DNA of 52,022 bases from UBA11524 sp965646445 (GTDB taxonomy: Bacteria > Bacillota > Clostridia > Christensenellales > Aristaeellaceae): the NCBI GenBank assembly GCA_965646445.1, contig CBFFZW010000025.1:1-52022 (forward strand), read 5' to 3'. Positions 51,570 through 52,022 of this stretch are shown here, one piece after another. Within the stretch, counting starts at the first letter, position 1; the number at the start of each line of letters is the position of its first letter. The position numbers and the translations under genes are program-made. The notes beneath the pieces are model-generated. The model saw nothing but the letters and a program-made list of their open reading frames with translations. It ran no database searches and was not told the origin of the DNA.

Positions 51570-52022
51570 TTACAGCTTCGGGCCAGCGGCGACCAGGGCC
51601 TTGCCCGCGTCGTTGCCGGTGTACTTGTCGAAGTTCTTCACGAAGCGGGAAGCCAGGTCCTTGGCCTTGGTCTCCCACTCGGTGGGATCAGCGTAGGTAT
51701 TGCGGGGATCCAGGATGTTGGTGTCCACGCCGGGCAGGGCGGTGGGAACCTCGAAGTCGAAGTAGGGGATCTTCTTGGTCTCCGCCTTCAGGATGTCGCC
51801 GCTGAGGATGGCGTCGATGATGCCGCGGGTATCCTTGATGGTGATGCGCTTGCCGGTGCCGTTCCAGCCGGTGTTGACCAGGTAGGCCTTGGCGCCGTTA
51901 GCTTCCATCTTCTTCACCAGCTCCTCACCGTACTTGGTGGGATGCAGCTCCAGGAAGGCCTGGCCGAAGCAGGCGGAGAAGGTGGGGGTGGGCTCGGTGA
52001 TGCCGCGCTCGGTGCCGGCCAG
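51570..52022 (-). CDS. pckA: phosphoenolpyruvate carboxykinase (ATP), C-terminal part
   Basis: This enzyme interconverts oxaloacetate plus ATP with PEP, CO2 and ADP; in fermenters it often runs toward oxaloacetate. Only the last 150 residues are in the window; the 5' end lies beyond 52022. Visible are TERGITEPTPTFSACFGQAF, then YLVNTGWNGTGKRITI and a C-terminal helical end, all typical of the ATP-dependent type. The stop is at 51570-51572, followed by a long structured 3' flank and terminator. Confidence 0.95.
   Translation of the reverse strand: MAGTERGITEPTPTFSACFGQAFLELHPTKYGEELVKKMEANGAKAYLVNTGWNGTGKRITIKDTRGIIDAILSGDILKAETKKIPYFDFEVPTALPGVDTNILDPRNTYADPTEWETKAKDLASRFVKNFDKYTGNDAGKALVAAGPKL

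Overview
This is chromosomal DNA from a high-GC, endospore-lineage Firmicute, most likely a gut-type Clostridia. The lineage is inferred from gene content: a bofA sporulation gene, a T-box leader on hisS-aspS, an asp23-amaP-nusB-xseAB-ispA cluster, a DacF-type carboxypeptidase, an LplABC-type sugar importer under a membrane-bound AraC regulator, and ATP-type PEP carboxykinase. I cannot name the species. Coding density is high, and sigma-A type promoters (TTGACA-like, 16-18 bp spacer, TATAAT-like) are easy to see.

Layout. 1-1500: pgk (minus) with a structured leader and a hairpin-rich 3' flank. 1587-13150: a 15-gene minus-strand operon, reading asp23, amaP, DUF2273, nusB, a TsaD paralogue, two GNAT proteins, folD, xseA, xseB, ispA, a PAP2-like protein, a DUF6106-like protein, a cysteine desulfurase and thiI; it is met tail to tail by bofA. 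13174-16548: T-box-hisS-aspS (minus). 16598-25573: a small membrane protein, then a carbohydrate locus (AraC sensor-regulator, binding protein, two permeases, sugar isomerase/epimerase-like protein, glycosidase-like protein). 25905-26693: seven tRNA genes (Pro, Glu, Met, Asp, Thr, Tyr, Leu). 26718-31468: HAD hydrolase, then deoB-punA-SDR nucleoside salvage and a D,D-carboxypeptidase on plus. 32538-40115: one 2525-residue protein built like cyclic beta-glucan synthase, with degenerate catalytic motifs. 41088-46146: methyltransferase, RluA, polysaccharide pyruvyl transferase, topoisomerase III. 46316-47464: an AT-rich lone HsdS. 47654-50650: pepF, a frameshifted SpoU methyltransferase and a small acidic protein. 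51570-52022: the 3' end of pckA.

The most unusual content is noncoding. Three intergenic regions (about 31.5-32.4, 40.2-41.1 and 50.7-51.3 kb) carry copies of a modular, strongly structured repeat. Its modules recur in a fixed order, their stems show compensatory changes between copies, and some copies end in intrinsic terminators. Two copies lie in opposite orientation on either side of the giant synthase-like gene. A second, unrelated hairpin array of fixed architecture but different stem sequences follows both pgk and pckA. No CRISPR array, rRNA gene, transposase or prophage was seen.
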